A stretch of DNA of 64,000 nt from Lachancea mirantina (taxonomy: Eukaryota > Ascomycota > Saccharomycetes > Saccharomycetales > Saccharomycetaceae), in assembly GCA_900074745.1 (NCBI GenBank), contig LT598467.1, positions 558,001 to 622,000 of the forward strand, in the 5' to 3' direction. Shown here in pieces: positions 19,820-30,191 of the stretch (the stretch's first letter is position 1; each line of letters opens with the position of its first letter). The position numbers and the translations under genes were made by a program. The notes under the pieces are model-generated. The model was not told the DNA's origin. It saw only the letters and a list, made by a program, of their open reading frames with translations, and ran no database searches.

Positions 19820-22800
19820 CTAATAATCTTTGAAAGGATTGGCAGAAGCATCCTGTAGCTCACCGTAAGTTCCCCGTTTGAGGGTAGTGTCATACATCCT
19901 TATAATTTTGTCTTGTCCTCCTTCCTCACTTTGAGAAAAGGCAAACCCTCTTTGTTTCTTCATTCTCTGTACTTGCCTTACCCTACGAATGGCTTTCTGG
20001 AAATGCTCGACCCGAGGTCTATAATCACCGATATTGTACTTTTGCATCTCTTGAACAACATGGTAGGGCTCTGGCGTGTAGGTTCTCTTGTAATACTTCC
20101 AGATGAAATCTCTGAGAAGGGAGAAAACTGGCAGAACTAAGCACATGAACCAGAAGGTTGCTGATCCGTAAACGTGAGGGACTATGCCATAGTACTCCTT
20201 AGAAACATTGGCATGCGGTAATATGCTGGCGTAAATGGGAAAGAACACAAGCCAAAATACCATAGAGCCAGGTATGGCAAAAGCTGTGAATTTTGTCCAC
20301 TGATTCGTCACCAAAGCTGCCTTGCCCAAGACGGTCATACAGCTTGCGGTGTAAACAGCGACACCCCAAGTCCAATGATCTGAGGTAGTGCCATGCATGT
20401 TGAGAACGTTGCCATTGCGGTAAAATAATATCGAACCCACAAACGTTACCGCAGAGTGATAAAACCCATTAATTACCCAACCCCAAAAGATTGTGACCGA
20501 AAAGAATTGTCCTTTCTGACCAAGTTTGTATAATTGCGGGTATCTGTCAAGAAGTCTGCTGCTAACAAATTGATCAAACACTCCCATAACAAAAGGTGGA
20601 AGCACCGTGAATAGAAGATTGTAAAAGGTCATTGTCCATGACTCCATGATGGACTGTCCCGAAAAGGCATTGGCAAAAACGTACCAGAATTGAGTCATGT
20701 AAAGTGCGATATTCTTGTAAAATGAGTATAAGATCGCTTGCGAGATGCGCTGGTAAGACCATGAACCATGAACGAGTAAAAGCTTTTTCAAGAATTTGAA
20801 TTGAGCCACCGCAAAATCCGCTGAGCGCGCCGCCTGCATACCTTCCATCCCACTAATTCCAATGCCAACATGTGCAGCTTGAATCATACTCACGTCGTTG
20901 GCTCCATCGCCAATGGCTAGAAGTAGTGACTTCGATCTGTTTTTTACCATTTTTACCACTAGGGCTTTTTGGAGAGGGGAAACTCTACAACAGATCACGG
21001 CCTTGCACAGAGTACCTATCTCTAAGAGGCTCTCTTCCAATTCAGTTCCGAGAATAAAGCCCAGAGATTTACCGTCAATCACAAGGGCTAAATTGTTTAT
21101 GTCCTGTTGGGAAATTTGATGATCATTGATAGCTTTCAACTTTTCTCTTAGATTTTTATGAGTATCTTTGACGTTGTCTTCATTTATTATTAAAAGGTTC
21201 ATGTCCTCACTTAGAAGATGACAACTCATCCCAATATTAATGGCAGTTTCTTGCCTATCCCCTGTCAAAACCCAAACTTTTATTCCCGCCTCTTGTAGAG
21301 TATGAATTGTGTCAGGAACACCATCTTGGAGTTTATCTTCAATAGCGGTTGCGCCAATTAAAGTTAAATCCTGTTCGATGAGCTCAGCAACATCATCGAG
21401 CTTTTGGTTTCTGTTTTCTAACGTAGTGGAGGCCCCTTCATATTTTAGTGCCCAGCTCAAATAATCTTCTTCACGGATGTCTTTCATCGCAATGCATAAT
21501 GTCCGTAAGCCCTCCGAGGCGTAATCTTCAAGGTGCCTTAAAGTCGCATCCGTGTAAGGGTTATTTTCCTTGTCTAGCCTCTCCAAGATCACACTATCTG
21601 CTCCCTTGCAAAAAAGCTTGATACTATTATCCGGCATCCTGAAAATTGCGCTCATGCGCTTTCTCGTAGAATTGAACTCACAGATGTTCAATAGCTGGTA
21701 TTCGAGTTGCGAGTGCGTCTGCTCGATATCAATTGTGACAGAATTTGGTTTACGAATCACAAATTTGTAACCCAGCATTGCAGCGCCCTCCACCAAGGCA
21801 CACAGGGGATCTGGCGACGCAGCCTGGTACTTTATTGAACCATCATCTTGAAATTCTGGTATGACCGTGTGACAAGTAGCTAGGAGCGTCAAGAAGTTTG
21901 AGATTACTTTGGATTCAGGATCATGCAGATCTTCTAGCTTTTGCTTCATTTCATCGAATTTTCGATAACCAACTTCAATACCGTCCTCGATTGTGGCACC
22001 TTTATCCTCGGGGACCGCTTCGATGTAAGATCGACCTGCAATTGAACATGACTTAAACTCCATAACATTTCTCGTTAAAGTTCCGGTCTTATCGCTAAAA
22101 ATGTATTCGATCTGTCCCAACTCCTCGACTAATGACGAGGTTCTCACTATAGTCGGCGTATCAGTTTGCTCATCATAAAGATCTAGATCTGATGCAATCA
22201 TGTAGGCCTGATAATATTTAATCATCTCCACGGTCACAAATAGCGAAATTGGCACCAAATTTGAGAATAAAATCCAATAAGTTAACAGATCCTTGAAGAA
22301 AAGGGCCGCCTTGTTTGTCCCACCCAAATAAAGATAAGAAAGATGATCTGCGTCGGTCGACACCATAATAACGTTACCAATGGAGGAAATCAGTGCAAGT
22401 GTAATTAAAACACCGAAAAGGGCAACAATTTGTAAATTAATCACCCTCTCAACTGCAGTCCGCTTGATAGGTGTTGCTGTCGCGTTGCGCATCAGCTTGG
22501 TTTCATGACCAGTGAAAATGACAATGCCGTAGATCCAAGCAGTGTTCCTAAGTGTTGCGCCTCTCAAGATCATCTGTTCAGGGCTCAGGGGAATTCTTTT
22601 CCCACCAAATGTAAGCGTTCCCTCATAGGTATATAAACTGGAGTTAGGCTGTTCGGACTCGATTTTTCCTGAAAACTGGGCAAGATCTCTGCTATCCATC
22701 AATTTAGAAGTCTCGACGCGAGCCTGCTTGATTTTCAAATTAGTCTCACCGTCCAGATTGGCAGTCTCAATATAACAAAGCCCTTCTGGTTCTGAGGAAG

Positions 22801-23884
22801 AAAGAAGCACGATATCTGCAGGTATGGCTTCTTCTGATTTGACTCTTATGATATCTCCGACAGATATATCTACCCACTTCCTTGAAGTGAAATCTTGCAT
22901 TTCTTGACTGAAAACTTCTGCCCTCGAATAGTTGAGTTCCTTGTCAGAGTTAGCTCTTTTAATGTCCTCGACGGATTCTTTGATTGCGGATACAATCAAT
23001 ACTATCAATAACGTACCAATTGTAGTGAATCTATTCGTCGGCGTAACATTAGGAACCTGTTGAATAGCCGATGTGAAAAGGAAAAACAAATTGGCGTACT
23101 TTGAGAACTCCTGAAATAGAAACTTAGGTAAAAAAGTCGCTGCATTGTATTTGGTGGTTGAGATGTGATTGTCTCCAAATCCAGAGTTGGCATGTAGGTT
23201 TTCATCGTTAATGCTAATCGAACGAAACGTCATTCTGTCATCTGGATTTGCGATGTTTTTACGCATAATGTACTTGTTGAACAGAATCTTCATGTCAAAC
23301 TTATTACGCGATTTCGCATATCCATTTTCATGCCTGGTATCGCCGAGAGTCTGCATTTCGAAACTTTGATATTGTTGGTCCTGTTTGGCACCAAGACCAA
23401 TGCCGGTCTTAAGAGACCGGAAAATTCTTTGAGCCCTCGAAGGTTGGCTTAGCGTAAAACGATTCAATTGATCATCGTGACCAGCCATAAATGTTTCCCT
23501 TTGCCGGTCCGAAAATGGATTTTCCACAATGTCATTTTCTATACTATCATCGTTATTGTCCGAGAATACGTCGTGCGATCCACGCAGCAAGCCATCAGCT
23601 CTTCTGCCTTCCGTGGGATGTGTTATTTCTTCGTCGAGGTCCAGAAAATCGTGACTTGGCCGGTCAAATGGAGCCTGTGGCCCGTTATTTGGAGTGACAC
23701 TGGTATCATCGAGAAAATCGATGTCGAAGAGCGTATCATTTGGGGTGGACACATTGGGATCCCTCATAGATATACAACTAAGAAGCTTAGTGCCTTGGGA
23801 AATAATTGATAGGCTAGAATCTGAGTTGGTGTCTTCCTCAAGGATCCTATTGCGAGAACCCGGCTCTACTTCTAAAGTCAACAT
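19820..23884 (-). CDS. DRS2: Aminophospholipid flippase, P4-ATPase
   Basis: 1354 aa (S. cerevisiae Drs2 1355). It flips phosphatidylserine and phosphatidylethanolamine to the cytosolic leaflet of the trans-Golgi, coupling to vesicle budding. Landmarks in order: a disordered acidic N terminus, the actuator motif DGETNLK, phosphorylation site SDKTGTLT with D598, nucleotide domain motifs (FCKGADSV, VLTGDRQETAINI), and the hinge GDGANDVSMIQAAHVGIGI near 990. About ten membrane segments are present. The C-terminal tail carries the basic RQVQRMKKQRGFAFSQ region that in Drs2 is autoinhibitory and binds Gea2 and PI4P. The order DRS2-MAK16-LTE1 is as on S. cerevisiae chromosome I. Confidence 0.98.
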   Translation of the reverse strand: MLTLEVEPGSRNRILEEDTNSDSSLSIISQGTKLLSCISMRDPNVSTPNDTLFDIDFLDDTSVTPNNGPQAPFDRPSHDFLDLDEEITHPTEGRRADGLLRGSHDVFSDNNDDSIENDIVENPFSDRQRETFMAGHDDQLNRFTLSQPSRAQRIFRSLKTGIGLGAKQDQQYQSFEMQTLGDTRHENGYAKSRNKFDMKILFNKYIMRKNIANPDDRMTFRSISINDENLHANSGFGDNHISTTKYNAATFLPKFLFQEFSKYANLFFLFTSAIQQVPNVTPTNRFTTIGTLLIVLIVSAIKESVEDIKRANSDKELNYSRAEVFSQEMQDFTSRKWVDISVGDIIRVKSEEAIPADIVLLSSSEPEGLCYIETANLDGETNLKIKQARVETSKLMDSRDLAQFSGKIESEQPNSSLYTYEGTLTFGGKRIPLSPEQMILRGATLRNTAWIYGIVIFTGHETKLMRNATATPIKRTAVERVINLQIVALFGVLITLALISSIGNVIMVSTDADHLSYLYLGGTNKAALFFKDLLTYWILFSNLVPISLFVTVEMIKYYQAYMIASDLDLYDEQTDTPTIVRTSSLVEELGQIEYIFSDKTGTLTRNVMEFKSCSIAGRSYIEAVPEDKGATIEDGIEVGYRKFDEMKQKLEDLHDPESKVISNFLTLLATCHTVIPEFQDDGSIKYQAASPDPLCALVEGAAMLGYKFVIRKPNSVTIDIEQTHSQLEYQLLNICEFNSTRKRMSAIFRMPDNSIKLFCKGADSVILERLDKENNPYTDATLRHLEDYASEGLRTLCIAMKDIREEDYLSWALKYEGASTTLENRNQKLDDVAELIEQDLTLIGATAIEDKLQDGVPDTIHTLQEAGIKVWVLTGDRQETAINIGMSCHLLSEDMNLLIINEDNVKDTHKNLREKLKAINDHQISQQDINNLALVIDGKSLGFILGTELEESLLEIGTLCKAVICCRVSPLQKALVVKMVKNRSKSLLLAIGDGANDVSMIQAAHVGIGISGMEGMQAARSADFAVAQFKFLKKLLLVHGSWSYQRISQAILYSFYKNIALYMTQFWYVFANAFSGQSIMESWTMTFYNLLFTVLPPFVMGVFDQFVSSRLLDRYPQLYKLGQKGQFFSVTIFWGWVINGFYHSAVTFVGSILFYRNGNVLNMHGTTSDHWTWGVAVYTASCMTVLGKAALVTNQWTKFTAFAIPGSMVFWLVFFPIYASILPHANVSKEYYGIVPHVYGSATFWFMCLVLPVFSLLRDFIWKYYKRTYTPEPYHVVQEMQKYNIGDYRPRVEHFQKAIRRVRQVQRMKKQRGFAFSQSEEGGQDKIIRMYDTTLKRGTYGELQDASANPFKDY

Positions 23885-24169
23885 TGAAGCTGCCTTCGAT
23901 TTAAATAACTGTGTCTATTTTATGAAAATTGTCATCACGTGATTAAACTCTTACAGGTCAAGTAACCGCTGGCTTACAGGTTTTAGAACCAAGAGCATTT
24001 TATTGTCCGGGCCTGTGGCACCAGTCTAATTTTAGGAGGATCTTTCACAGCTGGCTTTCTTTGGGTTTTTCCTTTAGTGTTATTGACATTTCTGGAGCTC
24101 GAAAAAGCAGAAAATTAGTTCAGTGACTTTTCCAAATGCTAGATTTATTATAATTTACATGATGATAGT

Positions 24170-25096
24170 TCAGTGCGCCAACTCGCGCTGTGGTGCTTGT
24201 GTTTCTTCTTCGTACTCGATCTCGACTCTTGGCCTCTTTCTTTTGGAGGGCGCAGAAGGTTTCTTGCGTTTGCTAGCGGCTTCAGAAGTCTCGTCACCTT
24301 CAATAGCATCGTTGCCGCTCTCGCTCTCGCTGTCACTGTCGCTTTCATCCTCGTCTGACGAATCCGTACCGGACGCGTCTGAGCCGTCTAGCCAGCTCTT
24401 CAAGTCTTCCACTTCGACAAGATCATCCTCGCCGTCGTCCTCAACGTACTCGACTTCCCCGTCAGATTCTTCTTCTTCGTCCCATTCGTCCTCTTCCAGC
24501 TCCTCCTCGTCTTCCACGCGACCAAGCACCTTTTGCCAGATCTTTTCGTCAACGTTCAATGGTTTGTCACCGTACGCACCACTCTTCAGTCTATCTAAAA
24601 GCTCTTTCTCAATGGCTTTCTCGATCTTCGCCGCTGCCAATGCTTTTCTTTCTCTGTTTTCCTCCCGCCTTTTCACCTTGGGCGCTACGCCTACATAATG
24701 TCTCTCCTCCTCGCGCAATTCCATGCGTCTCTCTGTAATTGCCACCTGCATGAGTCTGGTAAGACGTTGTTTGCACTTGTGGATTAAAAACTTATTCCAG
24801 TAAAGCAGATGATCGTCTACCTGTTTTAGAGCCTTTGAATAATTCTTCGAAAGCTTGATTCTTTCCCAAAGCTTCGCCGGCGTGTGGGCTCTTTCGGCGG
24901 TTTTCATATATAAATAAAGCCTGCCCGAAACATTTTTCACAGTGGCATACTTAGCATTGGCCAGTGGACAAGACTGTCTGTTACAAAGCCCGGTAACATT
25001 GTACTCGTTTCTGCAAAAGTTCTGTCCCTTGTCGGTCTTGAGCTTGTAAGCACAAAAATGCTGGTTGATCACTTGCCAAATGATCTCGTCTGACAT
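24170..25096 (-). CDS. MAK16: Mak16, 60S pre-ribosome assembly factor
   Basis: 308 aa, close to the 306 of S. cerevisiae. Mak16 joins early nucleolar pre-60S particles and is needed for 25S rRNA maturation; its loss also cures the killer dsRNA. The N terminus [19 protein letters not shown] leads into the conserved Cys-containing segment [20 protein letters not shown]. The middle [20 protein letters not shown] and [20 protein letters not shown] are near-invariant. The C-terminal ~100 residues are a strongly acidic low-complexity tail with basic nuclear-localisation-like clusters ([16 protein letters not shown]). A PAC element and RRPE motif sit just upstream, as expected for the ribosome biogenesis regulon. 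Confidence 0.98.
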   Translation of the reverse strand: MSDEIIWQVINQHFCAYKLKTDKGQNFCRNEYNVTGLCNRQSCPLANAKYATVKNVSGRLYLYMKTAERAHTPAKLWERIKLSKNYSKALKQVDDHLLYWNKFLIHKCKQRLTRLMQVAITERRMELREEERHYVGVAPKVKRREENRERKALAAAKIEKAIEKELLDRLKSGAYGDKPLNVDEKIWQKVLGRVEDEEELEEDEWDEEEESDGEVEYVEDDGEDDLVEVEDLKSWLDGSDASGTDSSDEDESDSDSESESGNDAIEGDETSEAASKRKKPSAPSKRKRPRVEIEYEEETQAPQRELAH

Positions 25097-25152
25097 GGCA
25101 ATCTATGATCGATTCGCCTGTATTCGCTGTACTGCAGCTCTCTAAAACTACG

Positions 25153-25162
25153 AAATTTTTCA
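25153..25162 (-). promoter_or_regulatory. RRPE motif of MAK16
   Basis: TGAAAAATTT on the minus strand, matching the ribosomal RNA processing element bound by Stb3, about 57 bases upstream of the MAK16 ATG. A second similar motif, TGAAAATTTT, lies at 25190-25199. Confidence 0.75.
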
Positions 25163-25164
25163 AG

Positions 25165-25177
25165 CTCATCTCATCGC
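25165..25177 (-). promoter_or_regulatory. PAC element of MAK16
   Basis: GCGATGAGATGAG on the minus strand, a perfect PAC core (bound by Dot6/Tod6 in S. cerevisiae), about 70 bases upstream of the MAK16 ATG and directly beside the RRPE. The PAC/RRPE pair is the classic promoter of ribosome biogenesis genes. Confidence 0.85.
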
Positions 25178-25365
25178 ATCGCCAATTCTTGAAAATTTTC
25201 TAGCAAAAAGAAATACGGTTTTCGATATTCATGGACTTGAGTTACCCGACATCTTGAATTTCTATGGACAACTCAACTACAACAGAAAACAGGTCTAAGG
25301 ACGTCGACTTAGGCCAGGTCTGGGCCAGCTAATGGGTGTCTTTGTATCGTCTATTTGGTTTATGA

Positions 25366-28300
25366 CTACTTAATTGAGCTAAGCTGTGTACTATTAGTTT
25401 TGGAGAGCTGGTCGATTTCATCCGGACTCAGACAGGTGATATAAACGCACTTGCTGAGAAGTTCATCATCCGCTTTGATTTGGTAGAACTTGGACCATTG
25501 GGCTCTTAGTATGAAATTTTTGACAATCTGTATATTTGTCTGGAATTTACCATAATTCAAGACTTTGTGAGGAACGATCCAGTCTCTTTTCTCGGCGTTG
25601 AGTGTCAGATCTGATAAATACACCACTAGGAAGGGAATGCATCCCGTCATTGGATTCATGTCGTTGAGCAGCACTCTCATGTTCCGGTAGTTTCTTTCCA
25701 ACGACGGTAAATCTCTGAGGTTCTGCCACGTGAGAAGATCTCCAGGTTCGATGAGTATCCATGCACCTTTGAAGCGTTGGACGGTGATTGAGCTCAACGC
25801 CAAAACGATCTGCATCAATGTATTGTAATTCTGGAAATTCCTGCAGTGCTCGGCGATGTGAATAAACCTTTGAATGACATTTCGCCTCAGTTTGTTTCCT
25901 GAAGTCAAAACAATTTCTGAAATGATCCACTCGACGGTCAAGTTGAATCTTGACACGGCCAGGTCGAGGCCGGATAGCCCATCGTTAAGAAAAAGCAACT
26001 GCAGCCAGCTCTTGACCTCAGGCACTTTCTTCTTGATCTTCAAATCTGCTAATTCTTTCCAGTCAATCTCTAGGATAATGTCCCGCTCAATGAGCGTTAA
26101 CTGTTGTGCAACCGATACGGAATCATACATTAAAATGAATGGAATATGCTGTCCTGAATTCATGGCATGAAGCCTACTGTCGCGCGGAACGTAGTTAAGA
26201 AGCAGTTCGGATATGTTGATGTCTGGCGGGCTGGGGTTGACATGCTCGGTTTCGTTCTCTGATGTCGGTGTCAAAAACGTATCGCTTTTGGCACGCCGTC
26301 TCCTGTCTATAAACATGGAATTTCTTGGGCGCGAGCTTTGCATCGACCATCTGACATTTTTCAAGCCTAACTCTTCGACTTCAGTGGCAAGATTTACGGA
26401 GTCTTGGTCGCCATTGGGTTTGGATTCCTTTTCATATAACCCTTGCAGTTTCATCAACGTGGTGTTTATCGGGTCATCACCAATCGATTCATCGGCGATA
26501 CTAGCAAAAACATCTAGTTTGCTTTCATTTATCTTATTCGGCGAGACGATGGGGGTGATTGTCCGCCTGTGATGCTCTCCGTTCTCCGTAGTTTCTCCTT
26601 TAGAACGGCTGCTTTCGGTTATGTCCGACTCCTCCAGCTCATGCACACTCAAGAATTTGTTCCGCAAGTTCTCCACGTTCCTTTCAGGTGATATGCAATC
26701 AACGCTTTCATTGTCGGGAGAAAACAGATACTTGATACCTTGCTCCTCTATCTCGTCAAGATTCTCTAGTGATATCTTGGCACTGTCTCTAACAGAGTTA
26801 ACAGGATCGCTACCTTTTTCGTTGTAAGCTTTGAATGTATCGATTGTATGAAAGGAGTTTGAAGAATGATCACTGATGATCGATTGAATGCTTGGCGTTG
26901 CTGCCAAACCCATGCTTTTATCTTTGGGCGTTTCATTCAAGTTCATGATTTTGAGGCGATCAGAAAGCCTACTCCTGGCTTTATTGGGACTCGCTTGCCG
27001 ACTTGCTTGCCGTGACGGGAAAAGGAGCTCGGTAGCTATTGACCTGGTATCAGAACTGTTTCTTTTCACTCGTCTCGCGGTCTCCAGGTTCGAAACAAGT
27101 ATCGATGTGTGCTTTTCGAGCCTGTCTATTTCTGCTTCTTGCAACTTGAGCTCGTTATCCACTTTTGTGAAAACGTCTTCGCCAATCTTTGAAGCTCGAG
27201 ATAAAGGTGTTTGGTCGGTTTTGAAGGTATCATAATCCACCGCACCATCATCTACTTCTGGTATACTTTTTTGAATGCTAATGCGACCGCTGCTTATAAC
27301 AGTGCTAGGGAAGGTTGGGGATGATAAAGAAGTTAGACGCTTTGACTCTAGTGTTGTCATATCTTCCTCAAATGATGTAAAGAAGCTAGAATCATCGCCA
27401 TTCTCGCCCTCGCTTTCGCTATGCAAGTCAATCTTCACGCTTTTGTCGACTTGAGGCTCTTCCTTGTATTCTTCTTCAAAGTTGAACTCTCTCAAATTCG
27501 ACAAAGCTAGCTTTCTCTTTAAACGGGGCTCATCGTCGCTTAATTGTTCGGTCCCTGAAGTCGCTATCTTCACATGCAAGGTGGCTTGGGGCACTGTTTT
27601 TGCAGTTGTTTCCTCCTCCGCGGGAGAGGAAAGGCTTGAATTTGTGAGAGTCATTGGACGCGCTTGCCCTATTAAACCTTTTAATGGAGATGAAGATTTT
27701 TGAACCGATTGCGAAGATTCCTCTGCACCTGCAATGTCATAAAAAACAAGCTTTTCCGGTTGATCTTTACTTTTCCCAGTATTAGAAGACTTTTCTTGGC
27801 TGACAGTACCTCGAAGATTTGTGTCTGTTCTTGACGTTATGGCCTTATTTTTCATTACAATTCGTCGTTCTTTGACAGCGGCGGTAGGAGAGATTAGTTG
27901 CTGCTGGTGCAAAGTCTTGGAAAGTGAGAGAACAGAAGTGGCTATCGAGCTTACCGTCTGGTAAAGGTTTAAATTGTCTATGGCACTAAAAGCATGTCCA
28001 TTTTCTAGTTCGTGGTTGCTTTCGTTAACTTTTTGAAGTGGCGGAGTCTGCTCGTGGACTTTAGTTCTGAGCTCATTTCGCATTGCCACCAAAAACTCGA
28101 CTTCATCGATTGTACGTGCGCTCAAAATGTCAAAACCCCTAGGAAAGCTTAGTCGCTGCTGACTCGGGCGATTGGTCGAGACATCCATTGAGGTGATAGA
28201 GAACACATATTTTATCATGTTGTCAATGTTGGTAGCGTTTTCTTCCATATGAGAGTTGGACTCTGAATGGACTTTATTATCATTTCTCCATTTCTTTAAC

Positions 28301-29427
28301 AACCCAACAATTCCTTTATGCTGACGTACGCCGCCGCCTTCGTCGGTATTTTCTCCACTATAACGAGCCTCTGGCGGGAGATAAGACGATCGTAGAATGA
28401 ACTCAACGTTTTTGGCTGGCGTTGGTGGAATAACTTCTTGAACTGAGGACGAGTTGGGGTAGTCCAAATGTTTTATTACGTTGCCAATACTTCCTTGCTT
28501 CGAAAGTGAGCCAGGATCCTCGTCGGCAACTTCAGCCGTAGATTCTTTATGTTGTTTATCAACTGGTTGGTTGGTAGATGCAGTAAAAAAGTTATCCTTT
28601 GGAAACAGAAACATGCTTGCTGTTCTTGTCCTGGGTGCACTCGTACTCGCCTCCTGTTGAGACTTTTCATTTTTGGGCGTTAGCTGAAATTTGTCCTCGC
28701 TATTGTAGAGGGACAGCACGCTTCTGTTCCTAAAATGTGGGTCATTTGTACTTTGGAGCGCGTAAAAGCTCAATCGCTTGCTCTTGTTCGAGTCTGCTGT
28801 TGTCGATGCGAAGCTATGCAATGGAAGAGAAAGCCATTCGTCGAAGTTAGTAGGCAGTTCCTCCAGTTTGAAGTCTTGATAGGCCAGCTCGAGGGACAAA
28901 ATCCATGTTTTCTTCACACTAACCACAACCCCTCTCAGGACCCTCGGACAATTTTCCTCGTGAATGCGCTCACTTAAAATATTGACGAAGTCCACAAACT
29001 GCTGCCTCAAAGAGTGACTCGCAAGGAAATCTTCGGTGAAATAGTTCAAAACCCAATGTCTCAGCACCACGAAAGTTCTTATAAGTGTCACTTCTCCCGT
29101 TTTTTTGCGGTCTGCATTGGCATCTGAAGCTTGACCGACAGTCCATTGAAATCGACTTATAAGCAACCTCAAAAGATCAACACTGCTTATGAACTTCCGG
29201 TAAGACAGAAAGAAGTCTGAAAGAAACGCGTAGTCGATTGTGTCGAGCGGGGAAGTCAATTTCACTATCAGCGCCGGCAAATCGGTTTTGACAATCTGCT
29301 TATGCGGTGCTGTACCCGCATAAACAAGCACGTCCGGTGCTGGACCAGGGTAATATGCGGGCTCATTGTATATGGAACCTCGATCTAACAAGGCCTGATC
29401 CCCAGCAGGCTGCGGAGAAGCCACCAT
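25366..29427 (-). CDS. LTE1: Lte1, mitotic exit GEF-like protein
   Basis: 1353 aa (S. cerevisiae Lte1 1435). Lte1 sits at the bud cortex and promotes mitotic exit through the Tem1 pathway, partly by keeping Bfa1/Kin4 away from the bud spindle pole; it is essential in the cold. The N-terminal ~150 residues form a RasGEF-N domain (DLPALIVKLTSPLDTIDYAF, FFLSYRKFISSVDLLRLLIS). A long Ser-rich, acidic, probably disordered middle follows with many likely phosphorylation sites. The C-terminal ~240 residues are the CDC25-type domain (AQQLTLIERDIILEIDWKEL, HIAEHCRNFQNYNTLMQIVL, RNYRNMRVLL). The start MVASPQPAGD is upstream of the conserved domain. Confidence 0.95.
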   Translation of the reverse strand: MVASPQPAGDQALLDRGSIYNEPAYYPGPAPDVLVYAGTAPHKQIVKTDLPALIVKLTSPLDTIDYAFLSDFFLSYRKFISSVDLLRLLISRFQWTVGQASDANADRKKTGEVTLIRTFVVLRHWVLNYFTEDFLASHSLRQQFVDFVNILSERIHEENCPRVLRGVVVSVKKTWILSLELAYQDFKLEELPTNFDEWLSLPLHSFASTTADSNKSKRLSFYALQSTNDPHFRNRSVLSLYNSEDKFQLTPKNEKSQQEASTSAPRTRTASMFLFPKDNFFTASTNQPVDKQHKESTAEVADEDPGSLSKQGSIGNVIKHLDYPNSSSVQEVIPPTPAKNVEFILRSSYLPPEARYSGENTDEGGGVRQHKGIVGLLKKWRNDNKVHSESNSHMEENATNIDNMIKYVFSITSMDVSTNRPSQQRLSFPRGFDILSARTIDEVEFLVAMRNELRTKVHEQTPPLQKVNESNHELENGHAFSAIDNLNLYQTVSSIATSVLSLSKTLHQQQLISPTAAVKERRIVMKNKAITSRTDTNLRGTVSQEKSSNTGKSKDQPEKLVFYDIAGAEESSQSVQKSSSPLKGLIGQARPMTLTNSSLSSPAEEETTAKTVPQATLHVKIATSGTEQLSDDEPRLKRKLALSNLREFNFEEEYKEEPQVDKSVKIDLHSESEGENGDDSSFFTSFEEDMTTLESKRLTSLSSPTFPSTVISSGRISIQKSIPEVDDGAVDYDTFKTDQTPLSRASKIGEDVFTKVDNELKLQEAEIDRLEKHTSILVSNLETARRVKRNSSDTRSIATELLFPSRQASRQASPNKARSRLSDRLKIMNLNETPKDKSMGLAATPSIQSIISDHSSNSFHTIDTFKAYNEKGSDPVNSVRDSAKISLENLDEIEEQGIKYLFSPDNESVDCISPERNVENLRNKFLSVHELEESDITESSRSKGETTENGEHHRRTITPIVSPNKINESKLDVFASIADESIGDDPINTTLMKLQGLYEKESKPNGDQDSVNLATEVEELGLKNVRWSMQSSRPRNSMFIDRRRRAKSDTFLTPTSENETEHVNPSPPDINISELLLNYVPRDSRLHAMNSGQHIPFILMYDSVSVAQQLTLIERDIILEIDWKELADLKIKKKVPEVKSWLQLLFLNDGLSGLDLAVSRFNLTVEWIISEIVLTSGNKLRRNVIQRFIHIAEHCRNFQNYNTLMQIVLALSSITVQRFKGAWILIEPGDLLTWQNLRDLPSLERNYRNMRVLLNDMNPMTGCIPFLVVYLSDLTLNAEKRDWIVPHKVLNYGKFQTNIQIVKNFILRAQWSKFYQIKADDELLSKCVYITCLSPDEIDQLSKTNSTQLSSIK

Positions 29428-30191
29428 AGTCTCACCCTGCAGAGTTCAGCTGACTTATCTTCTGGCGAATATGTCAAAAATCTTGGTTAACTCTTTCTTG
29501 AAAAATTACCGTTGACAGTTAACTACCACGATAAAGACCGAACAATGAGAGAAGAACCGTAAAATACATATTAAGGCTCCTCTGAACGTCAATTGGAACA
29601 CGACTACAAAAAGGTTGGTTTTCTACTGAATTCAAGCATGAAATCTGATTTCAACGCTTCCAGTGTTGTTCTTTGATAGACCAACTTGGTATCAAGAATG
29701 TGGTTATCTAGATCCACCGCAGAGTTTTTGGAAGCCGAATGACTTGAGCTGGGCTGCAGTTATTCAAGACCACTCTTATGTCCGTTGATTCAACCATTCA
29801 GGTCGATTCCTAGCATGCATTGCGCTGGAAGCAGCGGGGTTTCTTGCAATACAAAAATTAGTGAGAAGCTAAGAAGCGTGGAAGGAATGTTCTAATTGAA
29901 CTGACAGCTGTATAACTGCTGCGAATAAGTTAACATTAAATTCAGAGATCATGGGGCCTTAATATCCCATTAAGCGGTTGAATATACATGAACCTCGGTC
30001 ACAACATGTCGTCAAAAGCCTACGAACTATTCATATACGTATAAGCTTCCGTTTAATTTTCTTAAATTGTTCCCCGCAACTTATCAAAAATATTTATAAG
30101 CATGTAACAACATTGTGAGTATCATTCAATTCGCTAACAGCTTCCAAAAGCTTTCCTGGAACCCGAAGGGTGCTGATCGTTCTTATTTGTT
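29428..30191. other. Divergent promoter gap LTE1 - zinc cluster gene
   Basis: 764 bases, AT-rich towards the right end. No ORF or RNA gene seen. It should carry both promoters. Confidence 0.5.
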
